Source: a virus
Strand: one strand, 5' to 3'
Length of the DNA stretch: 31,434 bases
Virus record (IMG/VR): IMGVR_UViG_3300048549_001496
Coordinates: 1-31,434 of that record
Shown here: piece by piece, positions 11,913-18,280 of the stretch
Numbering within the stretch: position 1 is the first letter of the stretch
Layout: the number at the start of each line of letters is the position of its first letter
The notes under the pieces: model-generated
What the model was told of the DNA's origin: nothing
The model's input: only the letters and a program-made list of their open reading frames with translations
Databases searched by the model: none
Made by a program: the position numbers and the translations under genes

Positions 11913-13262
11913 TTAAAATTCAAGCTTAATCGCTCTGGAAGTGCCAGCCAACCCTAAGTAAACATCGCTACCCTTGACTAAGGCTGTTGTTGAATAGCCA
12001 GTTCCTAGACTCATAATACCAGAACCTTCTTTAGCTGTAGGCTTACCATCCATGAATTCATGCTCATAATCTTTCCACTGAACCTCGTAAGTCTCTGGAT
12101 TAATTCGAAAACACTTAGTATCTGCCCAGAATGCACTATAAATCCAACCATCAGGAGCTAAGAAACCATGAAAATTTTTGTTCTTATTAGCTACTGCAAG
12201 GTAATCTTCTGGCAAATCTACCTCTTCATAAGTATCATCGGCGCAGTTAATAATTAAAATCTTTTTGCCTTGCCTTGGTAAACAAAACACTTTGTCAACA
12301 GCCTCTACATAAATCGCACCAACGTATTTATGAGTCCACCCTGAAACTCCTGAAGTAGCTGGAGGACCATCCAAGTAAGAGAAAATACCGAACTTATCAA
12401 TCTTAGCTACACTAGTACCTAATACTTGAGGCATGTATATCTCACCTTTTTTATCTACGGCAGCACCCCAGATATGATTACAGAATGTATACCGACTAGG
12501 TTTCTGGGGAGTAATAGACGCTACTTCACCAGTATTTGTGTTATAAGAAAAGATATGCAAGGTTTTCGTATAAGAGGGCATATAAATAATTCCATCATTA
12601 CCTTCTGCCCCAGATCTAATTTGAGGGCAAGAGGCAAATTTCTTTTCTAAAGTTATAGAGCCTGTCTTCCTACCTAATTTACCAATAGAAGTCTGGTAAG
12701 CTGGCAAGAAATATGTATAACCATCGGAAGCTTCGACGTTACCAATAAAACCTTTATAACCTACGCCATTTCTTTTTATAGAATCTGTAGATGTATCAGT
12801 CTCGATATGCATATCAGACTTATAACCTAAAGAATGTATTGTCCCGTTGTCATCTAAAGCCATTGTGCGGGTCTTAGTGAGATTGCCTACTATTTCATTG
12901 TCTAAATATTTAAAAGTTGGCCAAGAATGAGAGTTTAAATTAGTCGAGGAAGACCCAATACCCACGCTAGACGATCCGACTCCCACGCTAGACGATCCGA
13001 CTCCCACGCTAGACGATCCGACTCCCACGCTAGACGATCCGACTCCCACGCTAGACGATCCGACTCCCACGCTAGACGATCCGACTCCCACCCTAGACGA
13101 TCCGACTCCCACGCTAGACGATCCGATACCAGCGCTAGACGATCCAACCCCTACGCTAGACGATCCGACACCAATGCCAGAAGCCTTGTCCTCCAAATCT
13201 TCCATTTTTTTTAAAGAAGACTTAAGACTCTTTATTAATTTTCTAATTATACTATAGAACAT
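11913..13262 (-). CDS. Beta-propeller-like protein with tandem GVGSSSV repeats
   Basis: The 449-residue product has three parts. A short basic amphipathic N-terminus (residues 1-28) is followed by eleven tandem copies of a 7-residue unit G(V/I)GSSS(V/A/T) (about 30-107). The rest (115-449) is a region of recurring blade-like units of about 45-60 residues with pattern DG-x-I-Y-x-P and x-I-x-K-I, such as NDGIIYMPSYTKT, KKGEIYMPQVLGT and PDGWIYSAFWADT. Six or seven blades are plausible. No catalytic motif, signal peptide or membrane segment is evident. Virion-attached receptor/glycan-binding protein is one possibility given its position near lysis genes. A second ATG at 13203-13205 (MEDLEDKA) could be the true start; neither has a clear ribosome site. 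Confidence 0.72.
   Translation of the reverse strand: MFYSIIRKLIKSLKSSLKKMEDLEDKASGIGVGSSSVGVGSSSAGIGSSSVGVGSSRVGVGSSSVGVGSSSVGVGSSSVGVGSSSVGVGSSSVGVGSSSVGIGSSSTNLNSHSWPTFKYLDNEIVGNLTKTRTMALDDNGTIHSLGYKSDMHIETDTSTDSIKRNGVGYKGFIGNVEASDGYTYFLPAYQTSIGKLGRKTGSITLEKKFASCPQIRSGAEGNDGIIYMPSYTKTLHIFSYNTNTGEVASITPQKPSRYTFCNHIWGAAVDKKGEIYMPQVLGTSVAKIDKFGIFSYLDGPPATSGVSGWTHKYVGAIYVEAVDKVFCLPRQGKKILIINCADDTYEEVDLPEDYLAVANKNKNFHGFLAPDGWIYSAFWADTKCFRINPETYEVQWKDYEHEFMDGKPTAKEGSGIMSLGTGYSTTALVKGSDVYLGLAGTSRAIKLEF
12942..13175. repeat. 21-bp tandem repeat (about 11 copies) inside the beta-propeller gene
   Basis: Units of 21 bases with consensus CTAGACGATCCGACTCCCACG run head to tail. Six consecutive copies are identical at DNA level and the copies at both ends diverge. 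One internal copy has ACC instead of ACG, giving SSR in place of SSS. Each unit encodes one GVGSSSV heptad. In-frame multiples of seven codons mean that copy number can change without frameshift. Confidence 0.92.
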
Positions 13263-13266
13263 GATA

Positions 13267-13404
13267 TTATCGACCTTGCCCTCTATATTTCTTCTTGTAA
13301 TTCTTACTAGATTTATTGGAAGAGTTTTTATTCTTTGAATGGACCCCTTTATTTTTAACCTTTTTCTTGGTTGGAGCCATTGATCCTGATGTTTTTTTAG
13401 CCAT
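13267..13404 (-). CDS. Small lysine-rich basic protein, 45 aa
   Basis: ATG at 13402-13404, TAA at 13267-13269. The 45-residue product starts MAKKTSGSMAPTKKKVKNKG and ends in SKNYKKKYRGQGR; about one in three residues is Lys or Arg. Small basic proteins of this kind, with NK/SN spacers and a YKKK end, occur in many marine phages with no fixed role; DNA or RNA binding is plausible. It packs exactly between the beta-propeller gene (start 13262) and the gene ending at 13407. Confidence 0.6.
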   Translation of the reverse strand: MAKKTSGSMAPTKKKVKNKGVHSKNKNSSNKSSKNYKKKYRGQGR

Positions 13405-13406
13405 AA

Positions 13407-13697
13407 TTATATTTCTACGTATTTGGGAGCAATCTCAGCTATCTCCTCACAAAGACTTTTTATCTCTCTAGAAGACATTTCTCTAGCAAGCCTTTTTAAT
13501 TTCACGACTTCCCAATAAAATTTTTGATATTCCTCATTCTGATCTAAATAATTTTGAGTTTTTAAATCATAGATGAAAGCATCATAAACTTCATACCTTG
13601 TAGAGTCTATACATTTTTCTATAGGCTCAAACAAAGAATTACCCACTACGTATGAGAATATATAGTTAGGATCGACTTCTATGTTTACTTTAGACAT
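13407..13697 (-). CDS. Hypothetical protein, 96 aa
   Basis: I use the ATG at 13695-13697 (MSKVNIEVDPNYIFSYVVGN...), not the TTG one codon earlier. The second half is helical with a coiled-coil look (EEYQKFYWEVVKLKRLAREM). No membrane segment or known motif is visible. It sits between the endolysin and the lysine-rich gene, in the same direction. Confidence 0.6.
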   Translation of the reverse strand: MSKVNIEVDPNYIFSYVVGNSLFEPIEKCIDSTRYEVYDAFIYDLKTQNYLDQNEEYQKFYWEVVKLKRLAREMSSREIKSLCEEIAEIAPKYVEI

Positions 13698-13731
13698 CAA
13701 ACTATATTCTACTAATGAGATTTTATTTCTA

Positions 13732-14352
13732 CTAGAAAATTCTAATTCTACTCCTTATTTTTGAGACATGCCTACGTTTTTCTAAAACAGATCCTCCTTC
13801 TCTGCTGCCAGCTCCGTTAGTATTACCCTCAATAGTAACTACATAACCACTTGAGTCGATATCTTTAACAGCTAGACCTATATGAGAGAATGAAAAGACG
13901 ACAATGTCACCAGCTTTAATGTCCTCATTTGTAGGCTTCCGCAAATCAACCCCTTTTGAGCCTTGCTTTCTAGCCCAGTTTTCAAAATCCCAAGCTCCTG
14001 CTGTTTGAGGTCTTTTGAATGAAACATCCTGCCCTTCAATAGCTTCTTTAACCAACCAACAGATGAAGGCTGCACACCAAGGCCACCCCTTATCAGGGTC
14101 CAACCAAGTAGCGGCTTTATATACGTCAACCCTTGGGCCGCAGTTACTACCGTCAATTTCTGATACCCCAATTTCTCCGCGAGCTAAATTAACCATTTTC
14201 TCGGAAATACTACTTCCAGAAACTTCCGTTTCATCTGTAGATAACTTAGCTAGTATAGCGTTCCAAGTGACTGGACCATCAGATCCATCAGCAGAAACAC
14301 CTAATAGTTTTTGAACGGTTTTAACAACTTCTTTTTTTGATTTAAAGTCCAT
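13732..14352 (-). CDS. Endolysin: CHAP amidase/peptidase with N-terminal peptidoglycan-binding-like domain
   Basis: The 206-residue product has an N-terminal PG_binding_1-like block (VVKTVQKLLGVSADG and GPVTWNAILAKL, residues 9-37), a Thr/Ser linker, and a CHAP domain. The catalytic cysteine is in WPWCAAFICW (C93), histidine in FSFSHIGLAV (H157), and Glu/Asn in TIEGNTNG (E175, N177). CHAP enzymes cut peptidoglycan peptide or amide bonds. There is no signal peptide, so export depends on the holin encoded by the next gene upstream (5-base gap). Size and order match phage lysis cassettes of diderm hosts. Confidence 0.9.
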   Translation of the reverse strand: MDFKSKKEVVKTVQKLLGVSADGSDGPVTWNAILAKLSTDETEVSGSSISEKMVNLARGEIGVSEIDGSNCGPRVDVYKAATWLDPDKGWPWCAAFICWLVKEAIEGQDVSFKRPQTAGAWDFENWARKQGSKGVDLRKPTNEDIKAGDIVVFSFSHIGLAVKDIDSSGYVVTIEGNTNGAGSREGGSVLEKRRHVSKIRSRIRIF

Positions 14353-14357
14353 TTTAA

Positions 14358-14672
14358 TTATTTTTTAATTATTTTTTCAGGGTTTTTTGCATATTTTTTA
14401 GCTAATGCAATCAAACCATTTATGATTTCAGGACTAATTACACCAACAACACCATATGAAACAGCTTTAACTAAATCACTTATGGGAGCATCATGCAGAA
14501 TGAACCATAAAATCATAGAGAGTATTGCTGCAGAACTAACATTTTTTGCAAATTCCTTCCAACAGTATTCTACTTTCGAGTTCAGCATACGAGCTATCAT
14601 TCCTGCAGCCCCAATTATTGGAATAACCCATCCGCCATCCAGAAATTCTCTCATTAGATTTTTTAGGTCCAT
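14358..14672 (-). CDS. Holin
   Basis: I choose the ATG at 14670-14672 (MDLKNLMREFLDGGWVIPII...), with a TTG six codons upstream as a weaker alternative. The 104-residue product has three hydrophobic stretches: GWVIPIIGAAGMIARML (14-30), AAILSMILWFIL (48-59) and AVSYGVVGVISPEIINGLIAL (70-90), then a basic tail ending EKIIKK. The layout and GAAGMIARML and ISPEIINGLI blocks match a phage holin family found beside endolysins. The gene directly precedes the endolysin. The start is six bases after GTGTAAGTTA, a motif shared with two other genes. Confidence 0.85.
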   Translation of the reverse strand: MDLKNLMREFLDGGWVIPIIGAAGMIARMLNSKVEYCWKEFAKNVSSAAILSMILWFILHDAPISDLVKAVSYGVVGVISPEIINGLIALAKKYAKNPEKIIKK

Positions 14673-14722
14673 GTAAATTAACTTACACAAAATGCTACCA
14701 AATATGTGTATATATTATTAAT
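14673..14722. promoter_or_regulatory. Divergent promoter region between holin and acidic-protein genes
   Basis: The 50 bases separate the leftward holin ATG and the rightward ATG at 14723. The rightward side has TATATATTATTAAT just upstream of the ATG, with a candidate -10 TATTAT that would give an almost leaderless transcript. The leftward side carries GTGTAAGTTA six bases before the holin ATG. No single -35/-10 pair is conclusive. Confidence 0.45.
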
Positions 14723-15928
14723 ATGGACAAACACAGTAAAGATATTTCAGAAGCAAAAGCTTTTGCTAAAAAATACTGTAATCCAAAAGATAGCGACATT
14801 ATTTCTGATTTAGATCGCCATGCAAGAGAAACAGCATGGACATTACTTCAAAGGATAAAACATTTAGAAAGAAAGTCCTGTGTTTGTGAAGAATGTGGCT
14901 CTGAAGTAGAAGAAGAAACTGTAACCGAAGAGATTACAGAAGAGGAAGAGAGAGAAGAAGCCCAAGTCGAAAAAAATAAAAATCAAGAAGTCAAAGGTGA
15001 AACCCCTGAGACTTCTACTATGGATAAACTTGGAGAAATAGCTGAAAAAAATAAAGATATTTTAGATAAAGCCGCAAAAGGCACGGCGGCTGCAGCAGCG
15101 GCTGGAGTAACAACCCAAACTGCAAGTGCTGCCACTGGTTTAAGTGCTTTTGTGCAAGAGACGGCTCAAAAAATAGGGACGATTGGAATCGCTGGTACTA
15201 TGTCCATAGGTAGTGGAGCCTACTTTCAAGCCAAAACGACAAAAGAAAAGGGTACTGAAATAGCTGTTGTGGCAGAGCAAGAGCATAAAGTATTTTCTAA
15301 TTTAAACGATTTTACTGAGACAACAATTGGTTTCCAACCTTTTGGTGGCGTTACCGAGGCGATTGTAGAATACGCCGAAAAAGGTTATGGAGATGTCGTC
15401 GGTACATCTGAAGAAGGTTACGAAGGAGACGAAGAAGGAGAAGGTGAAGGATCTAGTGGTGAAGAAGGAGAGGGCGAAACGTCAAATGAAGAAGCCTCTA
15501 ATGAGGGAGAAGGAAATGAAGGAGAGCCTACAGAAGAAAGTAATGAAGAAGGTGAAGAAAAAGCAGTTAAAGAGGAAGACTCTGTAGAATCCGAAGAAGA
15601 ATCCGAAAGTGAAGAAGAATCTGAAGAAGAAGAGACCAAAGAAGAATCTGAAGAGGAATCTAAAGAAGAAAGCGAAGAGGAGACTAAAGAGGAGGAGCCT
15701 GAACAGGAAAAACCCGAAGAAGAAGAAAAAGAAGAAGAAGAAGAAGTGGAGGAAGAATCTGAAGAGGGTGAGCCTGAAGAAAAAGAGGAGCCTGAAGAAC
15801 AGTCTGAAGAGGGCGAAGAGGAAAAAACAGATATTGAGAATTCAGAAGAGACATTTGAACTAGAAGAAGATGATCAAGTCACTCAAGTCCCTGATGTGAT
15901 TAAACTCCCCAACATGATCAGAAAATAG
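14723..15928 (+). CDS. Highly acidic, Glu-repeat protein with Cys motif and Ala/Gly-rich hydrophobic centre
   Basis: The 401-residue product has four zones. An N-terminal helical part (1-50) ends in a CVCEECG knuckle (C53, C55, C58, with C19 further away), which might bind a metal. A helical part and a hydrophobic Ala/Gly-rich stretch (119-168: KGTAAAAAAGVTTQTASAAT and IGTIGIAGTMSIGSGAYF) may insert in or lie on a membrane. A small folded block (190-225) is followed by an acidic Glu/Ser low-complexity tail (229-385). The tail DNA is rich in GAA/GAG words. I recognise no family. It starts the rightward island inside the lysis region. Confidence 0.68.
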   Translation: MDKHSKDISEAKAFAKKYCNPKDSDIISDLDRHARETAWTLLQRIKHLERKSCVCEECGSEVEEETVTEEITEEEEREEAQVEKNKNQEVKGETPETSTMDKLGEIAEKNKDILDKAAKGTAAAAAAGVTTQTASAATGLSAFVQETAQKIGTIGIAGTMSIGSGAYFQAKTTKEKGTEIAVVAEQEHKVFSNLNDFTETTIGFQPFGGVTEAIVEYAEKGYGDVVGTSEEGYEGDEEGEGEGSSGEEGEGETSNEEASNEGEGNEGEPTEESNEEGEEKAVKEEDSVESEEESESEEESEEEETKEESEEESKEESEEETKEEEPEQEKPEEEEKEEEEEVEEESEEGEPEEKEEPEEQSEEGEEEKTDIENSEETFELEEDDQVTQVPDVIKLPNMIRK

Positions 15929-15933
15929 TTATT

Positions 15934-16125
15934 ATGGAAGATTTATTTGAAAAAATACTTGCTCCTTACATGGGATCAATGCCTGAGTTTATTATTTCTA
16001 TCTTGGGTTTATTGGGGACGCTTTCTTATATTGTACCTGAAGATAGTAAGCTAGGTAGGTTGTTAGGTAAGTTGACGGGGAATCTAACTAAACTTAAAAA
16101 CTTTATACTAAAAAAGAAGAAATGA
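15934..16125 (+). CDS. Small membrane protein, 63 aa
   Basis: ATG at 15934, five bases after the previous stop. The 63-residue product has one hydrophobic segment (FIISILGLLGTLSYIV, residues 19-34) between a short acidic start and a basic Lys-rich tail (LKKKK). One pass with N-out or N-in orientation is not decided by sequence. Its stop overlaps the ATG of the PEP-CTERM-like gene, so the two are translationally coupled. A third holin-type protein or an anchor/partner for the next protein are both possible. Confidence 0.62.
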   Translation: MEDLFEKILAPYMGSMPEFIISILGLLGTLSYIVPEDSKLGRLLGKLTGNLTKLKNFILKKKK

Positions 16126-16949
16126 AGCGCACACTAATAACTTTACTCTCAATTATTTCCGTAGCTAAATCTGCTGTTATTACCTCTGTAGAAGGAAATG
16201 TATTCCTAATAAACCCTACAGAAAACCCTAGCATCAACCCTGTAGTCAATATCCAAAGACCCATCCAGATCAGCAATGAGGAAGTTATAGATATAGCTGA
16301 AAGTGAAGATAAGAAATTAGATATGGTTATCACTTGGGACGCAGAAGAAGAGGATATTTATGATTTTTATGACGCTCCAAATTGGGATTTTTCACAATCA
16401 GATTCTCTGGAATTAGATAGGGATTCTCCTATCGCTAACATATTAACTATTACAGACGCTTTGATACTTGAAGATAGCCCCTCTTATTCAAATATCGAAA
16501 TCGGTGATGGGTTTTCAGTAACATTAAAATCTACGAATTTTACTTTTCAAAACAATAATGGTTTTACTGGAGTAGATGATGATGATAATGTTTATTCTAC
16601 TTTAAATATAACTGAAGGGTCGAGTATGGACGCTATGTTTTCTGCAATCGGTTTAAAGATAAATGTTGATTCAACCAGTAGTTTAACTCTACGAGGGGCT
16701 GGAGACTCAATCAATAGTCAAACCGAAAGGTCTATCGTTAACTTATCTCCAAATGCCCAACTCACTTTAAGTTCATTAGATCAATTCGCGGTACAAGGCG
16801 ATGATATTTACTTCAATGGTGTATCATTCTCCCAAAACCCTGAGATTTTAAAATTTAATGGTAATACAGGCACTGCAATCCCAGAAGCACATTTAATTTT
16901 GTTGAGTGCCATATCCACAATATTACTTTTAGGTCAAAGAAGAAGATAG
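16122..16949 (+). CDS. Secreted PEP-CTERM-like (exosortase substrate) surface protein
   Basis: The 275-residue product has a Sec signal peptide (MKRTLITLLSIISVAKSA, cleavage near residue 18). A strand-rich, Asn/Asp/Ser-rich extracellular region contains MVITWDAEEEDIYDFYDAPNW (residues 68-88, key Trp72 and Trp88), recalling the W-D...N-W start of secreted verrucomicrobial and planctomycete beta-helix-like proteins. The C-terminal tripartite tail is IPEA (253-256), a hydrophobic helix (257-271) and RRR (273-275). This is the layout of PEP-CTERM sorting signals, where the PEP core here reads PEA. Such tails are recognised and cut by exosortase in the inner membrane. No exosortase is in the window, so the host enzyme must serve. 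A different C-tail anchor cannot be excluded. Confidence 0.7.
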   Translation: MKRTLITLLSIISVAKSAVITSVEGNVFLINPTENPSINPVVNIQRPIQISNEEVIDIAESEDKKLDMVITWDAEEEDIYDFYDAPNWDFSQSDSLELDRDSPIANILTITDALILEDSPSYSNIEIGDGFSVTLKSTNFTFQNNNGFTGVDDDDNVYSTLNITEGSSMDAMFSAIGLKINVDSTSSLTLRGAGDSINSQTERSIVNLSPNAQLTLSSLDQFAVQGDDIYFNGVSFSQNPEILKFNGNTGTAIPEAHLILLSAISTILLLGQRRR

Positions 16950-16965
16950 TAATATTTAATCAGCA

Positions 16966-17226
16966 CTATTTCCCACTGGGGAAATAAAGTTGCCTCTCAA
17001 GTTTGCGAAACCTAGCATCAGAATGCCAGACTTCGTTTTTTTGCGGAGTGTAAATACCTTTTTCAGTCTGAATCGGCTGGTCCTTCTGTAGTTTTAGAGT
17101 AGAAGGCTGATAAATGTTTAAATCTTGAACGCTCTGAGATAAGTCTTTCGCGCAAGAGGTCAGCCCTATCAGAGTCATTACTACCGCCGCGCTGCCTAAG
17201 ATCTTCGATTTCTTGAATGATTTCAT
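16966..17226 (-). CDS. o-spanin lipoprotein (Rz1-like)
   Basis: The 86-residue product begins MKSFKKSKILGSAAVVMTLIGLTSCAKD with a lipobox LTSC (L22-C25; cleavage before C25), then a short polar mature part with QPSTLKLQKDQPIQTEKG. The gene starts inside the i-spanin gene in another frame and runs past its end, as in overlapping Rz/Rz1 pairs. The o-spanin sits in the outer membrane and joins the i-spanin across the periplasm to fuse or disrupt the envelope. The short length and lipobox match this role; function is inferred from architecture and context. Confidence 0.78.
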   Translation of the reverse strand: MKSFKKSKILGSAAVVMTLIGLTSCAKDLSQSVQDLNIYQPSTLKLQKDQPIQTEKGIYTPQKNEVWHSDARFRKLERQLYFPSGK

Positions 17227-17332
17227 ATTCTAATTTCTTGTGTTTATTGTGCAAATCATAGTAAAATTGTTTATTTTTAAGAGCTAAAAACAATTCTAAA
17301 GATTTTAAAATAGATTTTATTAATGTCAACAT
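17063..17332 (-). CDS. i-spanin (Rz-like), overlapping o-spanin
   Basis: The 89-residue product begins with a short hydrophobic/amphipathic segment (MLTLIKSILKSLELFLALKN, residues 1-20), followed by a charged helix likely to form a coiled coil (KKLEYEIIQEIEDLRQR and ADLLRERLISERSRFKHL). The frame shares 164 bases with the o-spanin gene. The N-terminal segment is weaker than a classical transmembrane anchor, which is a caution. Position in the leftward lysis region and the embedded lipoprotein gene support the i-spanin call. Confidence 0.72.
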   Translation of the reverse strand: MLTLIKSILKSLELFLALKNKQFYYDLHNKHKKLEYEIIQEIEDLRQRGGSNDSDRADLLRERLISERSRFKHLSAFYSKTTEGPADSD

Positions 17333-17526
17333 TAAGCCTCAACCCCATGAGTATAGATTTTTTTCTCTGTTCTCTGTAAATCATCAGCTACTTGAGTCAC
17401 ATAACCATCGACTGCTCTTGCACAATCAATAGCCCAATCGCGAGAACCTTTAAGTTCAGCACTGTAAGCGTGATGGTATTCACCTTTTCGAGTATAGACT
17501 TTGTAAAGAATTGTTTTTGTTTTCAT
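17332..17526 (-). CDS. Hypothetical protein, 64 aa
   Basis: ATG at 17524-17526, overlapping the upstream GNAT-like gene by 4 bases, with its stop overlapping the i-spanin ATG by 1 base. The product starts MKTKTILYKVYTRKGEYHHAY, then a helix (SRDWAIDCARAVDGYV) and a short polar tail. Compact alpha/beta pattern; no family recognised. Confidence 0.6.
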   Translation of the reverse strand: MKTKTILYKVYTRKGEYHHAYSAELKGSRDWAIDCARAVDGYVTQVADDLQRTEKKIYTHGVEA

Positions 17527-18239
17527 TTGTTAGGAATAAATTCTAAAGAAATATTACCGACATTCTGTTTGTTGTCTGACAGATGTCCATAGATAATAAC
17601 AGCCTTAGACAAAAAATCAATACCTTTTTCATCTAAAAGGTAAGTATCCTCCCCGTCAGAGAACTCTCTTAATAGCCCATGCTTGATCTTTTTTGTCCCT
17701 CGCAACAAAAGATCTTTACCCATAAGATGAGCAGTAGTCTTATTAGCCCCTACAACTTTAAATTTAATTGTCATTATATCTCTATTACACCAAACGACGG
17801 TATTTTTATCGTCGTTAAATATTATGACTTTTTTATCATACCTTTCAATGAATTTTTTAAATGAGTTAATTTTATGCTTTCTTATGATATTGCTCTTAAT
17901 GTAATTTTTTCCTAATTGTTTTATAGCATAATCAAATATATGTCGAGCAGTAGCCATTAGATCAGGACTTGTGAAATTTTCCGTAATCATGAATATAAAG
18001 GTAAGGTCTAGGTAATCCCCAGCGTCTAAAATAAAAGCTGCTACTTTGAGTTTAGAGTTTTCTTCGACTAGATAAACCTCTGAGGTTTTGCAGTAGTTGG
18101 AAAATAAAGTCTCTATTTTTTGTCTTCTTAAATGCGAAGAACGTATATGATCTAAATCGTAAGGCTTAGATCTTAAAAAAAAATTATAAAACTCAAGCCC
18201 CAGCTTCTCATCATGTCCTTTTAGATGTGTAATTTTCAC
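17523..18239 (-). CDS. GNAT-like acetyltransferase fold protein (tentative)
   Basis: The 238-residue product (GTG start at 18237-18239, with AAGAAG just upstream) has an N-terminal part with strand-helix-strand pattern. VYLVEENSKLKVAAFILDAGDYLDLTFIFM and the later helix SFKKFIERYDKKVIIF (key parts only) resemble a GNAT-type fold seen in phage proteins beside tail genes. A second, strand-rich domain follows. The acetyl-CoA P-loop (Q/R-x-x-G-x-G/A) is not clear, so activity is doubtful. It is the first leftward gene of the lysis region, opposite the tail operon. Confidence 0.5.
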   Translation of the reverse strand: MKITHLKGHDEKLGLEFYNFFLRSKPYDLDHIRSSHLRRQKIETLFSNYCKTSEVYLVEENSKLKVAAFILDAGDYLDLTFIFMITENFTSPDLMATARHIFDYAIKQLGKNYIKSNIIRKHKINSFKKFIERYDKKVIIFNDDKNTVVWCNRDIMTIKFKVVGANKTTAHLMGKDLLLRGTKKIKHGLLREFSDGEDTYLLDEKGIDFLSKAVIIYGHLSDNKQNVGNISLEFIPNK

Positions 18240-18280
18240 TTCTTTTTAATATTATATACTAATAAAGTGTAAATTACATT
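18240..18280. promoter_or_regulatory. Divergent promoter region: lysis region (left) and tail operon (right)
   Basis: Forty-one bases separate the GTG at 18239 and ATG at 18281. On the minus strand TATAAT (revcomp of 18250-18255) lies about 14 bases before the GTG, with AAGAAG after it. On the plus strand TATACT (18254-18259) is a -10 candidate and GTGTAAATTA (18267-18276) ends four bases before the ATG. The two -10 candidates overlap, so divergent transcription may be mutually exclusive. Confidence 0.5.

Noticed and set aside
12935-13147. Alternative frame through the 21-bp repeat encoding repeated SDRLAWE units
   Set aside because: It is a shadow of the GVGSSSV frame; any frame through a 21-base repeat stays open. 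The 449-residue frame continues as a folded domain.
12942-13175. CRISPR-like array
   Set aside because: Units are contiguous without spacers and encode protein heptads; no cas genes are near.
15387-15863. Lys-rich rightward and Ser-rich leftward frames inside the acidic gene
   Set aside because: Both arise from GAA/GAG repeats read in other frames, and lack independent starts.
16968-16985. Hairpin ATTTCCC/GGGAAAT between the convergent PEP-CTERM-like and o-spanin genes as a terminator
   Set aside because: Seven pairs, no T-tract on either strand, and it overlaps the end of the o-spanin coding sequence; too weak to list.
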